Shown here piece by piece: positions 24,849-33,680 of a DNA stretch of 64,000 nt. The DNA is from Flavobacterium sp. UBA7680 (lineage in GTDB: Bacteria > Bacteroidota > Bacteroidia > Flavobacteriales > Flavobacteriaceae). The notes under the pieces are model-generated. The model searched no databases. It was not told where the DNA came from and saw only the letters and a list, made by a program, of their open reading frames with translations. The position numbers and the translations under genes were made by a program. The stretch is taken from the NCBI RefSeq assembly GCF_002482975.1, contig NZ_DLHA01000032.1, positions 514,304-578,303 of the forward strand, in the 5' to 3' direction. The stretch's first letter is position 1; the number at the start of each line of letters is the position of its first letter.

Positions 24849-26000
24849 ATGAAAATGAAAAATGTAATAATTATAACCAGTTTTGTTCTGGCTTTAGTAT
24901 TAAGCAGCTGTGGCGACAAAAATCAGGCGCCTACTGCTCCACCACCGCCGGTTTTACCTGTGTTGGCTATAACAAGTGCAAATACAACTACTGATGCTGA
25001 ATATCCAGCTGCTATACAAGGAACTGTAGATGTTGAAATTCGTCCGCAAGTAAGTGGAAACCTTGACAGAATTTTTGTTGACGAAGGTGCTTACGTAAGC
25101 AAAGGACAAACTTTATTTAAAATAAACGAACGTCCATACCGTGAGCAGTTAAACAATGCTTTAGCAAGTTTACACGCTGCAGAAGCAGCTTTAATTAACG
25201 CTAATTTAGAAGTAGATAAATTAACTCCTTTAGTACAAAATAAAGTAGTTTCTGATTACCAATTGAAAACAGCTAAAGCTTCTCAAAAAATTGCTGCTGC
25301 AAATATCGAACAAGCAAAAGCAATGGTAGGTTCTGCTAAAATTAATTTAGGATATACAAATGTTACAGCTCCAGTTAGCGGATATATTGGAAGATTACCT
25401 AAAAAACAAGGAAGTTTAGTTTCTGCTTCTGATGTTGAAGCTCTTACAACTTTATCAGATGTTCATGAAGTGTTTGCTTATTTCTCTTTAGGCGAAACTG
25501 ATTTCATCAACTTTAAAGCACAATATGCTGGAAGTTCACTTGGTGATAAAATCAAAAAATTACCTCCGGTTACTTTGATTTTAGCTGATAACAACGCTTA
25601 TCCTCAAACCGGAAAAATTGATATGGTTGACGGTCAGTTTGATAAAACTACCGGAGCAATCACAATTAGAGCAACTTTCCCAAATGCAAACGGAACATTA
25701 CGTTCTGGAAACACAGGAAGAATTCGTTTAGGATTAAACCACAACGATGCAATTTTAGTTCCACAGTCGGCTACAGTTGAAATGCAGGATAAAGTATTTG
25801 TTTTCACAGTAGGTAAAGACAACAAAGTAACTAAAATGCCTATTACAGTTGTGGGTAAAAGCGGTACTAATTATTTAATTAAAGAAGGTGTAAAAACTGG
25901 TGACCAAATCGTGTTAAGCGGTATTGACAAACTTCAGGATGGACAAGCGATTCAGCCAGAAAAATCAACTAAAGTTGCCGAAGTAACTAATAAAAAATAA
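24849..26000 (+). CDS. RND periplasmic adaptor lipoprotein (AcrA-like)
   Basis: From the ATG at 24849 this is a 383-residue adaptor with a lipoprotein signal ending LSSC, followed by a proline-rich linker (APTAPPPPVLPVL). It then has the lipoyl half-motif IRPQVSGNLDRIFVDEGAYV, a helical hairpin (about 85-150), the second lipoyl half VTAPVSGYIGRLPKKQGSLV, and barrel plus membrane-proximal domains. The frame is open from an ATG at 24780, but that would put 23 polar residues before the signal peptide. The downstream ATG is preferred, although the upstream one keeps the spacing seen at tetR. It links the RND pump to the TolC-type channel of the operon. Confidence 0.9.
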   Translation: MKMKNVIIITSFVLALVLSSCGDKNQAPTAPPPPVLPVLAITSANTTTDAEYPAAIQGTVDVEIRPQVSGNLDRIFVDEGAYVSKGQTLFKINERPYREQLNNALASLHAAEAALINANLEVDKLTPLVQNKVVSDYQLKTAKASQKIAAANIEQAKAMVGSAKINLGYTNVTAPVSGYIGRLPKKQGSLVSASDVEALTTLSDVHEVFAYFSLGETDFINFKAQYAGSSLGDKIKKLPPVTLILADNNAYPQTGKIDMVDGQFDKTTGAITIRATFPNANGTLRSGNTGRIRLGLNHNDAILVPQSATVEMQDKVFVFTVGKDNKVTKMPITVVGKSGTNYLIKEGVKTGDQIVLSGIDKLQDGQAIQPEKSTKVAEVTNKK

Positions 26001-26012
26001 TTCTAAAAAACA

Positions 26013-29000
26013 ATGTTCAAAATATTTATACAAAGACCTGTACTGGCAACCGTAATCTCCATTTTATTGGTGATTCTTGGGGTACTTGGTTTAACTAAAC
26101 TGCCTTTACAACAGTTTCCTGATATTGCGCCACCATCGGTTTTGGTAACGGCGGTATATCCGGGAGCCAACGCAGAAACGGTTTTACGTTCTGTGGCACC
26201 TTCAATCGAAGAATCTATAAATGGTGTAGAAAACATGACTTACATGAGTTCTACAGCGAGTAACGACGGTACCTTGGCAATTACTGTTTTCTTTAAATTG
26301 GGTACAGATGCTGACCAGGCTGCTGTAAACGTTCAAAACAGAGTGGCACAGGCAACGAGCCAGCTTCCTGCAGAGGTTGTACAGCAAGGTATTGTTACGG
26401 CGAAACAACAAAACAGTTTCATCATGGCAATTGGTATGTACACAGATGATGAAGCAAAATACGATCAGACTTTTGTTGCCAACTATGCACAAATCAATAT
26501 TATTCCGGAGTTAAAACGTATTCCGGGTGTAGGTTCTGCCAGTATTTTTGGTGGTGTAAAAGATTACTCTATGCGTGTTTGGTTAAACCCAACACAAATG
26601 TCAACTTATAAAGTGACTCCAAGTGAAGTTATGGGCGCTATTCAGGACAAAAGTTTGGAAGCGGCTCCGGGGAAATTTGGAGAACGAAGCAAAGAAGTTT
26701 TTGAATACGTTATTAAATATAAAGGGAAATTAACTAAACCTGAAGACTATCAAAACATTGCAATTCGTTCTAATCCAGATGGTTCAGTACTTCGCTTAAA
26801 AGATGTTGCGAGAGTTGAACTTGGAGCATATTCTTATAACAGTTTAACTCGTTTAAATGGTAAAAAAGGAATTGTAATTGGGGTTATTCAGTTAGCTGGA
26901 TCAAACTCAAATGATATTCAGATTGCCATTAACAAAATGATGGAAAAGGCTTCTAAAGATTTTCCTAAAGGCATAAAACACAATATTTTCTATAGTACAA
27001 AAGTATCTCTTGACCAATCAATCGAACAAGTTGAGCATACATTATTAGAAGCTTTTATACTTGTATTTATTGTGGTATTTATCTTCTTGCAAGATTTTAG
27101 ATCAACATTAATCCCGGCTATTGCTGTACCTGTAGCAATTTTAGGAACGTTCTTCTTCATGCAGTTATTCGGATTTTCGATCAACCTTTTAACACTTTTC
27201 GCATTAATTCTGGCGATTGGTATTGTGGTCGATGATGCCATTGTGGTAGTCGAAGCGGTGCATGCGAAAATGGAGCATAAACGCTTGTCTCCAAAAGTAG
27301 CAACCCATGAAGCAATGCACGAAATAACGGGTGCTATTATCTCGATTACGCTGGTAATGGCTGCTGTATTCCTGCCGGTTGGTTTTATGGAAGGCTCAAC
27401 AGGAGTTTTCTATCGTCAGTTTGCCTTTACAATGGCAATTGCAATTGTAATTTCGGCAGTAAATGCCTTAACATTGAGTCCGGCGCTTGCGGCATTATTC
27501 TTAAAAGATAATCACGGAGCACACGATCACGATGCAGCTTATGTAAAAAAAGGATTTAAAGAAAAATTCTTTACCGCTTTCAACAGCAGTTTTGAATCTT
27601 TAACGAATCGTTACGTAGGCGGACTTAAATTCTTAATCAGAAGAAAATGGTTGAGTTTAGGCGGATTAGCTTTAATTGTTGTGGCTACGATTGTAATGGT
27701 AAAAACAACTCCTGCAGGATTTATTCCAACAGAAGATCAAGGATTTATTGCGATTGCAGTAAATACGCCATCTGGAACATCATTAGACGGAACTCAAAAA
27801 GTAATGACCGAAGCTGAAAATACCTTAAAAGCATTAGACGCTTCTCGATTCGTAACCGCGATTTCAGGTTTCAACTTATTGACTAACTCTACAAGTCCAT
27901 CTTCTGCTGTTGTATTCGTATTACTTAAACCAAACGAAGAACGCGGCGAAGTAAAAAACATTGACGAAATCATGAATCAGGTTCGTGGTAAACTGGGCGC
28001 TATTTCTGGCGGAAGTTTCTTCGTATTCAGTTTCCCAACTGTTCCTGGATTTAGTAACGTTGAGGCTTTAGATTTAGTTTTACAAGATAAAACAGGAGGA
28101 AAACTGGATAAATTCAGTGGAATTTCTCAAAACTTTATCGGTGAATTAATGAAACGTCCTGAGATTGCAGTTGCCTTTACCTCTTTCAAAGCAGATTATC
28201 CTCAATTACAATTGGAAGTTAATGATGAGAAAGCAAATCAATTAGGCGTAAATGTAAAAGACATTCTGCAAACGATGCAGGCTTATTTTGGTAGCGCACA
28301 GGCATCAGATTTCAACAGATTTGGTAAATATTACCGTGTTGTAGTTCAGGCTGATATTGCCGACAGAGCTGATCCATCAGCAATTGACCGTGTATTTGTT
28401 AAAAACAGAACAGGCGAAATGGTTCCAATAAATACTTTAGTAAAACTAACTCGTATTTATGGTTCAGAAACCGCATCACGATACAATTTATTTAACTCAA
28501 TTTCTATTAATGCCATTCCAAAACCAGGATTTAGTTCAGGAGATGCCATTAAAGCAATTGAAGAAGTAGCAGCACAACAATTACCTGCAGGTTACGGGTT
28601 TGAATTCTCGGGCCAAACTCGTGAGGAGATATCATCCGGAGGACAATCCGCAACAATATTCTTACTGTGTTTGATATTCGTTTATTTCCTACTTGCTGCA
28701 CAGTACGAAAGTTACATTTTGCCTTTGGCAGTAATCTTATCAATCCCTGCAGGTATTTTTGGAGTATTCGTAGCTATTGGTTTAACTGGAATTGAGAACA
28801 ACATTTATGTACAAGTTGCCCTTGTCATGCTGATTGGACTTCTCGCCAAAAATGCCATTCTGATTGTCGAATTTGCCGTGCAGAAAAGAAAATCGGGACA
28901 AGCGTTAATAAGAGCTTCAATCGATGCTGCAAAATTACGTTTACGACCAATTATCATGACGTCTCTTGCCTTTATCGTAGGTTTAATACCAATGATGAGC

Positions 29001-29180
29001 GCAACAGGACCATCAGCTCAAGGTAACCACTCTATTAGTATTGGTGCTGCCGGAGGTATGATTTCAGGAGTAATTCTAGGTTTGTTTATCATTCCGGTAT
29101 TATTCATCATCTTCCAGCATTTACAAGAAAAGGTTTCTGGAAAACCAGTTGCCGTAATTCATAACGAAGAAAAAGAATAA
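26013..29180 (+). CDS. RND multidrug efflux pump (HAE1/AcrB-like)
   Basis: This 1055-residue permease is a canonical HAE1 transporter of normal length. It has D407-D408 in GIVVDDAIVVVEAV (TM4) and K946 in LLAKNAILIVEFA (TM10), the proton-relay triad, plus the FFMQLFGFSINLLTLFALIL and RLRPIIMTSLAFIVG landmarks. It exports diverse lipophilic compounds from the inner membrane or periplasm in exchange for protons. It lies 12 bases after the adaptor gene. A 36-residue membrane peptide gene begins at the very next base after its stop. Confidence 0.95.
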   Translation: MFKIFIQRPVLATVISILLVILGVLGLTKLPLQQFPDIAPPSVLVTAVYPGANAETVLRSVAPSIEESINGVENMTYMSSTASNDGTLAITVFFKLGTDADQAAVNVQNRVAQATSQLPAEVVQQGIVTAKQQNSFIMAIGMYTDDEAKYDQTFVANYAQINIIPELKRIPGVGSASIFGGVKDYSMRVWLNPTQMSTYKVTPSEVMGAIQDKSLEAAPGKFGERSKEVFEYVIKYKGKLTKPEDYQNIAIRSNPDGSVLRLKDVARVELGAYSYNSLTRLNGKKGIVIGVIQLAGSNSNDIQIAINKMMEKASKDFPKGIKHNIFYSTKVSLDQSIEQVEHTLLEAFILVFIVVFIFLQDFRSTLIPAIAVPVAILGTFFFMQLFGFSINLLTLFALILAIGIVVDDAIVVVEAVHAKMEHKRLSPKVATHEAMHEITGAIISITLVMAAVFLPVGFMEGSTGVFYRQFAFTMAIAIVISAVNALTLSPALAALFLKDNHGAHDHDAAYVKKGFKEKFFTAFNSSFESLTNRYVGGLKFLIRRKWLSLGGLALIVVATIVMVKTTPAGFIPTEDQGFIAIAVNTPSGTSLDGTQKVMTEAENTLKALDASRFVTAISGFNLLTNSTSPSSAVVFVLLKPNEERGEVKNIDEIMNQVRGKLGAISGGSFFVFSFPTVPGFSNVEALDLVLQDKTGGKLDKFSGISQNFIGELMKRPEIAVAFTSFKADYPQLQLEVNDEKANQLGVNVKDILQTMQAYFGSAQASDFNRFGKYYRVVVQADIADRADPSAIDRVFVKNRTGEMVPINTLVKLTRIYGSETASRYNLFNSISINAIPKPGFSSGDAIKAIEEVAAQQLPAGYGFEFSGQTREEISSGGQSATIFLLCLIFVYFLLAAQYESYILPLAVILSIPAGIFGVFVAIGLTGIENNIYVQVALVMLIGLLAKNAILIVEFAVQKRKSGQALIRASIDAAKLRLRPIIMTSLAFIVGLIPMMSATGPSAQGNHSISIGAAGGMISGVILGLFIIPVLFIIFQHLQEKVSGKPVAVIHNEEKE

Positions 29181-29291
29181 ATGGAAAACTATATAACCAC
29201 AGCTTTAGTAGCCATAATAATTGGCATCGCTTATATATCGTACAGAATCTCAAAAGATCTTGAAACTAAAGAGACTTGTACAGAAATTTAA
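29181..29291 (+). CDS. 36-residue single-helix membrane peptide
   Basis: An ATG immediately abuts the TAA of the RND pump gene and opens a 36-codon frame ending at 29291, 11 bases before the TolC-type gene. The peptide has a short start (MENYIT), one hydrophobic helix (about 6-21: TALVAIIIGIAYISY) and a polar charged tail (RISKDLETKETCTEI). The tight coupling, clean helix and lack of overlap with the next gene argue for a real gene. By position it resembles small pump or transporter subunits such as AcrZ or KdpF; sequence homology to them is not claimed. Confidence 0.65.
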   Translation: MENYITTALVAIIIGIAYISYRISKDLETKETCTEI

Positions 29292-29302
29292 TAAAAGAAA
29301 GA

Positions 29303-30721
29303 ATGAAAAATCATATAACCAAAATCGTGACCTTCGCCATTCTGATCACGACATTAATATCCTGTAAAGTTTCGAAGGATATTGAAACTCCAAAAGATGC
29401 ATTTCCTGAGAATTTCAGGAATGCATCAACTTCGAGTGATACAACAAGTATTGCTGATGTGGAGTGGAAAAACTTCTTTACAGAAAAAGATATTATCAAA
29501 TTGATCGACAGCGCCGTTGCGAGAAACAACGATTTGCAGATTGCCGAAAAAAACATTGAAATTGCACAATACAGATTTACACAATCAAAATGGGGAAATG
29601 TACCTCAGGTTAATTTATTTGTAAATGCAAGTACAAGCAATCCATCTGACAATAGTTTTACAGGATTGAACCTAAATCAGGCAATTGGTGCCAAACATAT
29701 TGACGATTATTCTGCCGGAGCTTCACTTTCATGGGAAGCTGATATCTGGGGGAAAATCAGAAATCAGAAAAAAGGTGCTTATGCAGGATATTTACAATCT
29801 GCAGAAGTTAAAAAAGCATTGCAGACTAATATTGTTGCCAATGTTTCAAGAGGATATTACAACCTTTTAATGCTGGATGCACAATTAGAAATTGCCAGAC
29901 AAAATCTAAAATTAAACGATAGTACAACTAATATTATCAAATTAAAATACGATGCTGGTCAGGTAACTACATTAGCGATTCAACAATCGGAAGCACAGAA
30001 ATTAAACTCAGCGCAATTGATTCCTTTATTGGAACAAAACATTGCCATTCAGGAAAATGCTTTAAGTGTTTTAACGGGTTCATTTCCGAATTCTAAAGAA
30101 AGAACAATTAAGTTAAGTGCAATTGAAGTTAAAAACAATACTGCTATCGGAATTCCATCTTCATTAGTAAGCAGAAGACCTGATGTAAAAAGTGCTGAAT
30201 TAGCTCTTAAAGCAGCAAACGCAAATGTTGGAATCACAAAAGCGGATCTATATCCAACTTTAAGAATCACTGCTCAAGGCGGAGTAAATTCTTTTGAAAC
30301 CAGCAATTGGTTCAACATTCCGGCTTCATTATTCGGAACTGTTGCAGGAGGTTTAACACAACCGCTTTTGAACAACAAAAGAGTGAGAACTCAATATAAT
30401 ATTGCTGTCGCAGAAAGAGAAAAAGCGGTTTTAAGTTTTAGACAATCTGTTTTGGTTGCTGTAAGCGAAGTTTCTGATGCTTTAGTTAAAGTAGAGAAAT
30501 TACAACAACAGGAAACTTTCTTGAAAGAAAAAGTAAAAACTTTACAGCAAGCGATTAAAAATGCTAACCTTTTATTCAAAAATGGTATGGCAGAATATCT
30601 TGAAGTTTTAACAGCCCAAGCAAATTTATTGCAAAGCGAACTGGAACTTGCTGATGTTAAAAGACAACAACTTACAGCCAATACTGATTTGTACCGCGCT
30701 CTAGGCGGAGGCTGGAAATAA
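29303..30721 (+). CDS. TolC-family outer-membrane lipoprotein (NodT/OprM-like)
   Basis: From the ATG at 29303 this is a 472-residue OprM-type channel with a lipoprotein signal ending LISC (C21). The open frame continues upstream to an ATG at 29276, but that lies inside the 36-codon gene and would spoil the signal peptide. OEP repeats are visible: a coiled stretch from EIAQYRFTQSKW onward, the family landmark SSLVSRRPDVKSAELALKAA, and FLKEKVKTLQQAIKNANLLF near the end. It closes the tripartite pump with the two genes before it. Confidence 0.92.
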   Translation: MKNHITKIVTFAILITTLISCKVSKDIETPKDAFPENFRNASTSSDTTSIADVEWKNFFTEKDIIKLIDSAVARNNDLQIAEKNIEIAQYRFTQSKWGNVPQVNLFVNASTSNPSDNSFTGLNLNQAIGAKHIDDYSAGASLSWEADIWGKIRNQKKGAYAGYLQSAEVKKALQTNIVANVSRGYYNLLMLDAQLEIARQNLKLNDSTTNIIKLKYDAGQVTTLAIQQSEAQKLNSAQLIPLLEQNIAIQENALSVLTGSFPNSKERTIKLSAIEVKNNTAIGIPSSLVSRRPDVKSAELALKAANANVGITKADLYPTLRITAQGGVNSFETSNWFNIPASLFGTVAGGLTQPLLNNKRVRTQYNIAVAEREKAVLSFRQSVLVAVSEVSDALVKVEKLQQQETFLKEKVKTLQQAIKNANLLFKNGMAEYLEVLTAQANLLQSELELADVKRQQLTANTDLYRALGGGWK

Positions 30722-30763
30722 TACCCTGTTACATTACCCGTTAATTATTTATTTTTTGAGAGG

Positions 30764-30799
30764 AAAACGCTGTGAGACTTAGGTTTCATGGCGTTTTTT
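30764..30799 (+). terminator. Terminator of the adaptor-RND-TolC operon
   Basis: AAAACGC pairs with GCGTTTT around an inner TGA/TCA stem, followed by long T runs, 43 bases after the TolC-type stop. Confidence 0.8.
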
Positions 30800-30810
30800 A
30801 GTTTTTTTTT

Positions 30811-31074
30811 GCCACAAAGGCGCTAAGGCACTAAGTTTTTTTTAAGTCTCTTACAGATTTTGTCAGGCTGAGCGAAGTCGAAGCCCTCTCAAAGCATATA
30901 CTCAAAGTCTTTGCGAGGAACGAAGCAATCTCACTAGCTAAATCAAACTTTGTCGCTCATGCAAGTGAGATTGCTTCGTTCCTCGCAAAGACATACTTTG
31001 TATCTTATACAAGTCAAAAAAGAAAACTTAAAAGAAAACTTAAAAAAAACTTAGTGCCTTCGCGCCTTTGTGGC
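30811..31074. repeat. 264-bp nested palindromic element
   Basis: Outer arms 30811-30843 and 31042-31074 are 33-base inverted copies with one mismatch. Nested inside them are a second pair, 30907-30935 and 30964-30992, exact over 29 bases. A 26-base sequence at 30861-30886 is the exact reverse complement of the copy at 19302-19327. The outer words (GCCACAAAGG, CTAAGGCACTAAG) resemble other gap elements in this window. It lies between the efflux operon terminator and the DoxX-like gene. Confidence 0.75.
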
Positions 31075-31155
31075 AAATAATCTAAAATCAAAAAACTTGT
31101 CCCAAATGCCCCTAAAATAGTCGTAAATAACTATTTCATGAAAAAACAAGAATAG

Positions 31156-31163
31156 TATATTTG
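31156..31163 (+). promoter_or_regulatory. Probable -7 element of the DoxX-like gene
   Basis: TATATTTG matches TAnnTTTG exactly and lies 37 bases before the ATG at 31201. No TTG is found at the -33 position. Confidence 0.4.
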
Positions 31164-31200
31164 TAATACATTAACTAATAACTATTTAAAAATAAACCAC

Positions 31201-31581
31201 ATGAAAAAAGCAAAAATTATTTTTTGGGTTACAACAATTATTATTTTTTTATTCGAAGGCGTTATGCCGGCTTTGACTTCACAGACCGAATTGGCTAAAG
31301 AAGGAATCAGACATTTAGGTTATCCGGAGTATTTTGGAAATGCACTGGTAATTTTCAAAATTCTTGGAGTTTTGGTATTAGTGATTCCGTCGGTTCCTAA
31401 AAATGTAAAAGAATGGGCTTACGCCGGATTTGGTTTCGACTTTATATTTGCTTCTATAAGTCATTTTGCGGTTGACGGCATTAACTTTCAAAGTTTCTTT
31501 CCGTTAATCGTTTTGGTGATTTTGGCAATCTCTTATATCTATTATCATAAAATCGAGCGATACAAAAATATCGCTTTGTAA
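31201..31581 (+). CDS. DoxX-like membrane protein
   Basis: This 126-residue four-helix membrane protein has the DoxX-like layout. Helix 1 is followed by GVMPALTSQTELAKEGIRHL, then the GYPEYFGNALVIFKILGVLV motif, an EWAYAGFGFDFIFA helix and a last helix before a charged tail. Family members are small quinone- or thiol-linked membrane proteins with no firm biochemical role. It is the first of five closely set genes on this strand. Confidence 0.85.
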   Translation: MKKAKIIFWVTTIIIFLFEGVMPALTSQTELAKEGIRHLGYPEYFGNALVIFKILGVLVLVIPSVPKNVKEWAYAGFGFDFIFASISHFAVDGINFQSFFPLIVLVILAISYIYYHKIERYKNIAL

Positions 31582-31593
31582 AATTTTCTTGCG

Positions 31594-31803
31594 ATGATAG
31601 AAGTTTTTAAAACAAATGTTCAGGAAGTCGAGCAGTCAGTAATGATTGTGGGGAAACTTCTTGAACATTTCCCAAACAGCATCGTCAATTTTGATCTTGA
31701 AGACTGCGATAAAATTCTTCGGGTTCACGCCGCTTCTATGTCAAATCATAAAATAATCGAACTTCTAAATTCGCATGGTTTTCATTGCGAAGCACTTCCG
31801 TAA
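31594..31803 (+). CDS. Small HMA-like protein without the metal motif
   Basis: This 69-residue protein has the beta-alpha-beta-beta-alpha-beta order of heavy-metal-associated domains (MIEVFKTNVQEVEQSVMIV opening, IVNFDLEDCDKILRV strand, HKIIELLNSHGFHCE closing helix). It lacks the CxxC metal-binding pair at the usual place. The fold assignment is my inference. It starts 12 bases after the DoxX-like gene. Confidence 0.6.
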   Translation: MIEVFKTNVQEVEQSVMIVGKLLEHFPNSIVNFDLEDCDKILRVHAASMSNHKIIELLNSHGFHCEALP

Positions 31804-31879
31804 ATTCACAATTTATTGATTTACAAAATATTGCAATAAAAATCGTATTTTTGAGATACTAACATCTAAACCACAAAAA

Positions 31880-32254
31880 ATGAATTTACCTGCAGAACAT
31901 CAAACCGTAATGCCTTACCTTATCCTCAAAGGCGCATCGCAATTTATAGATTTTACAAAAAATGTTTTCGGAGCTTCAGAAACACATTCGAAGGCACTCC
32001 GCGAAGACGGAACCATAATGCATGCCGAAATTACCTTAAACGGAAGCACAATTATGGTTACCGATGAAACTCAAGACTGGTCAAAACAAACGGCCAACTT
32101 ATTTGTTTACGTTCTTAATGCCGATAAAACATATCTAAAAGCATTAGAAAACGGTGCTGTTTCTTTAATGGGATTAAGCGATCAGGATTACGGCAGAACC
32201 TGCGGCGTAACAGATCCTTTTGGAAATGTCTGGTGGATTACCTCCGTAAATTAA
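31880..32254 (+). CDS. VOC-family (glyoxalase/PhnB-like) protein
   Basis: This 124-residue protein is a two-module vicinal-oxygen-chelate fold of the PhnB-like type: an MPYLILKGASQFIDFTKNVF opening, MHAEITLNGSTIMVTDE in the first module and TDPFGNVWWIT at the end. Such proteins bind metal or small hydrophobic molecules; many have no known reaction. A TATTTTTG -7 element at 31846-31853 suggests its own promoter. Confidence 0.85.
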   Translation: MNLPAEHQTVMPYLILKGASQFIDFTKNVFGASETHSKALREDGTIMHAEITLNGSTIMVTDETQDWSKQTANLFVYVLNADKTYLKALENGAVSLMGLSDQDYGRTCGVTDPFGNVWWITSVN

Positions 32255-32272
32255 ACCTTAAAAATCAATAAT

Positions 32273-32782
32273 ATGAAGACAGACATTCAAAAAGATATTG
32301 TTGAAACATTCAAAAAATTAAATGATATTCTATCAAAATTTTCTGAAAACGAATTAAATCAGGTTCCGTTTCAAGGAAGCTGGACTCCCGGACAAGTTGT
32401 ACAGCATATCATTTTAGCCTGCTCCGGATTTCCCGAATTATTTGCCGGAAATACGGAAAAAACAACCCGAAAACCCGACGAAAAAATTAAAGATATTGAA
32501 GGTCTCTTTTTAAACTTCAACATAAAAATGGATGCTCCGGTATTTCTTAAACCGGAGAAAAAAGAATACAATAAAAACGCATTAAATATAGAATTACTCA
32601 GGCTCGAATCTGAGTTATTAGATTGTGCCGAAAAATACGATTTAACCCTGACCTGCCTGGATTTTCAGGTTCCCGGTTTTGACAAATTCACCATGTACGA
32701 ATGGATTGATTTTGCATTAGTTCATACCCAAAGACATACACATCAATTAAATAGTATTTTTCAATACATAACTAAACTCTAA
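32273..32782 (+). CDS. DinB-family protein
   Basis: This 169-residue protein is a four-helix-bundle DinB/YfiT-type protein. Candidate metal-binding histidines lie in WTPGQVVQHII and in the closing helix ALVHTQRHTHQLNSI. The family includes nickel- or zinc-dependent thiol transferases and stress-induced proteins. It starts 18 bases after the VOC gene and is followed 4 bases later by a membrane-protein gene. The reaction is unknown. Confidence 0.85.
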   Translation: MKTDIQKDIVETFKKLNDILSKFSENELNQVPFQGSWTPGQVVQHIILACSGFPELFAGNTEKTTRKPDEKIKDIEGLFLNFNIKMDAPVFLKPEKKEYNKNALNIELLRLESELLDCAEKYDLTLTCLDFQVPGFDKFTMYEWIDFALVHTQRHTHQLNSIFQYITKL

Positions 32783-32786
32783 ATGA

Positions 32787-33248
32787 ATGATATCAAAATC
32801 TAAAACTATTTTATACTCAGGTTTATTGGCCGGAACTTTAGATATTCTGGCTGCAATTTTCGTTTACTCTGTTATATTACATCAAACAACTGCCGAAAAA
32901 ATTCTGCAGTCTATTGCAAGCGGTATTTTTAAACAGCATGCATATACAGGCGGCGCACAAATGGTTTTTTATGGTTTATTGCTACACTATTTTATCGCAC
33001 TGGCTTTTGCTTATTTTTATTATAAGATATATCCTCACGTTCCTATTTTGAAAAAAAACATTTATGTTTCCGGAATTGTCTACGGAATCTTTGTCTGGAT
33101 TGTAATGAACCTTATTGTACTTCCAATAGTATTTCCAAATCTTCCATCAAAAGAATTTGACCTTCCGTTAATCATTTCTGTTTTGATTTTAATCTTCTGC
33201 ATTGGTTTACCAATTGCTTTTGTAACTAAGAAAGGTTATGAGTTATGA
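32787..33248 (+). CDS. Hypothetical four-helix membrane protein (YagU-like)
   Basis: This 153-residue protein has four hydrophobic helices and begins with a GLLAGTLDILAAIF helix reminiscent of DUF1440/YagU inner-membrane proteins. QSIASGIF and GGAQMVFYGLLLHYFIALAF follow, then a GIVYGIFVWIVMNLIVLP helix. The match is by pattern only. It is the last gene of the small cluster and ends in a repeat-filled gap. Confidence 0.65.
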   Translation: MISKSKTILYSGLLAGTLDILAAIFVYSVILHQTTAEKILQSIASGIFKQHAYTGGAQMVFYGLLLHYFIALAFAYFYYKIYPHVPILKKNIYVSGIVYGIFVWIVMNLIVLPIVFPNLPSKEFDLPLIISVLILIFCIGLPIAFVTKKGYEL

Positions 33249-33265
33249 ATTAGCTTATCATTGAA

Positions 33266-33440
33266 ATTTTAACGCAAAGTACACTAAGATATTTTGAAAG
33301 GTTGCATTTTCAATGCTGAAGTTCGCAAAGCTTTGTGTTGACATAGCTTTGCGAACTTTGAGTTTTAGTAAAAAACTAACTTATTAAAAATCTTAGCGTC
33401 CTTTGCGTTAAAACTATCTTAGCGTGCTTTGCGTTAAAAT
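33266..33440. repeat. Nested palindromic element of the CTTAGCG/GCGTTAAAA type
   Basis: Arms 33266-33290 and 33416-33440 are inverted copies with two mismatches. Inside them 33319-33332 and 33345-33358 pair perfectly (AAGTTCGCAAAGCT). The right arm is also duplicated in tandem: ATCTTAGCGT-CTTTGCGTTAAAA occurs at about 33390 and again at 33416. The same words reappear at 51944-52165. Confidence 0.7.
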
Positions 33441-33463
33441 TATAAGTATAGATTAAAACAAAA

Positions 33464-33496
33464 AAGCGAAATCAACATCAACAGTTAATTCCGCTT
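33464..33496 (-). terminator. Terminator of the DUF1328 gene
   Basis: On the minus strand AAGCGGAATTAAC pairs fully with GTTGATTTCGCTT when G-U pairs are allowed, followed by TTTTGTTTT. It lies 22 bases after the DUF1328 stop codon. Confidence 0.75.
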
Positions 33497-33518
33497 TATT
33501 AAACAATAAACTAAGATT

Positions 33519-33680
33519 TTAAACTCTTGTTCTTCCGCTTATTAATGAGATAATAAATAAAACTAAGAATATAAAGAATAAAATTTTTGCGATACTAGCG
33601 GCTCCGGCAGCAATTCCTCCAAAACCAAAAATTCCGGCTACTATAGCTAGAATTATAAATGTGACTGTCCAACGTAACAT
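33519..33680 (-). CDS. DUF1328 (YtjA-like) small membrane protein
   Basis: This 53-residue frame encodes a protein of the DUF1328/YtjA family. It starts MLRWTVTFIILAIVAGIF, continues with the diagnostic GFGGIAAGAASIAKILFF and ends FIISLISGRTRV. It has two membrane helices with a glycine/alanine-rich hinge. The family is common, often stress-induced and of unknown function. The start at 33680 is the only ATG in the frame at the right place, and a terminator follows the stop. Confidence 0.9.
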   Translation of the reverse strand: MLRWTVTFIILAIVAGIFGFGGIAAGAASIAKILFFIFLVLFIISLISGRTRV

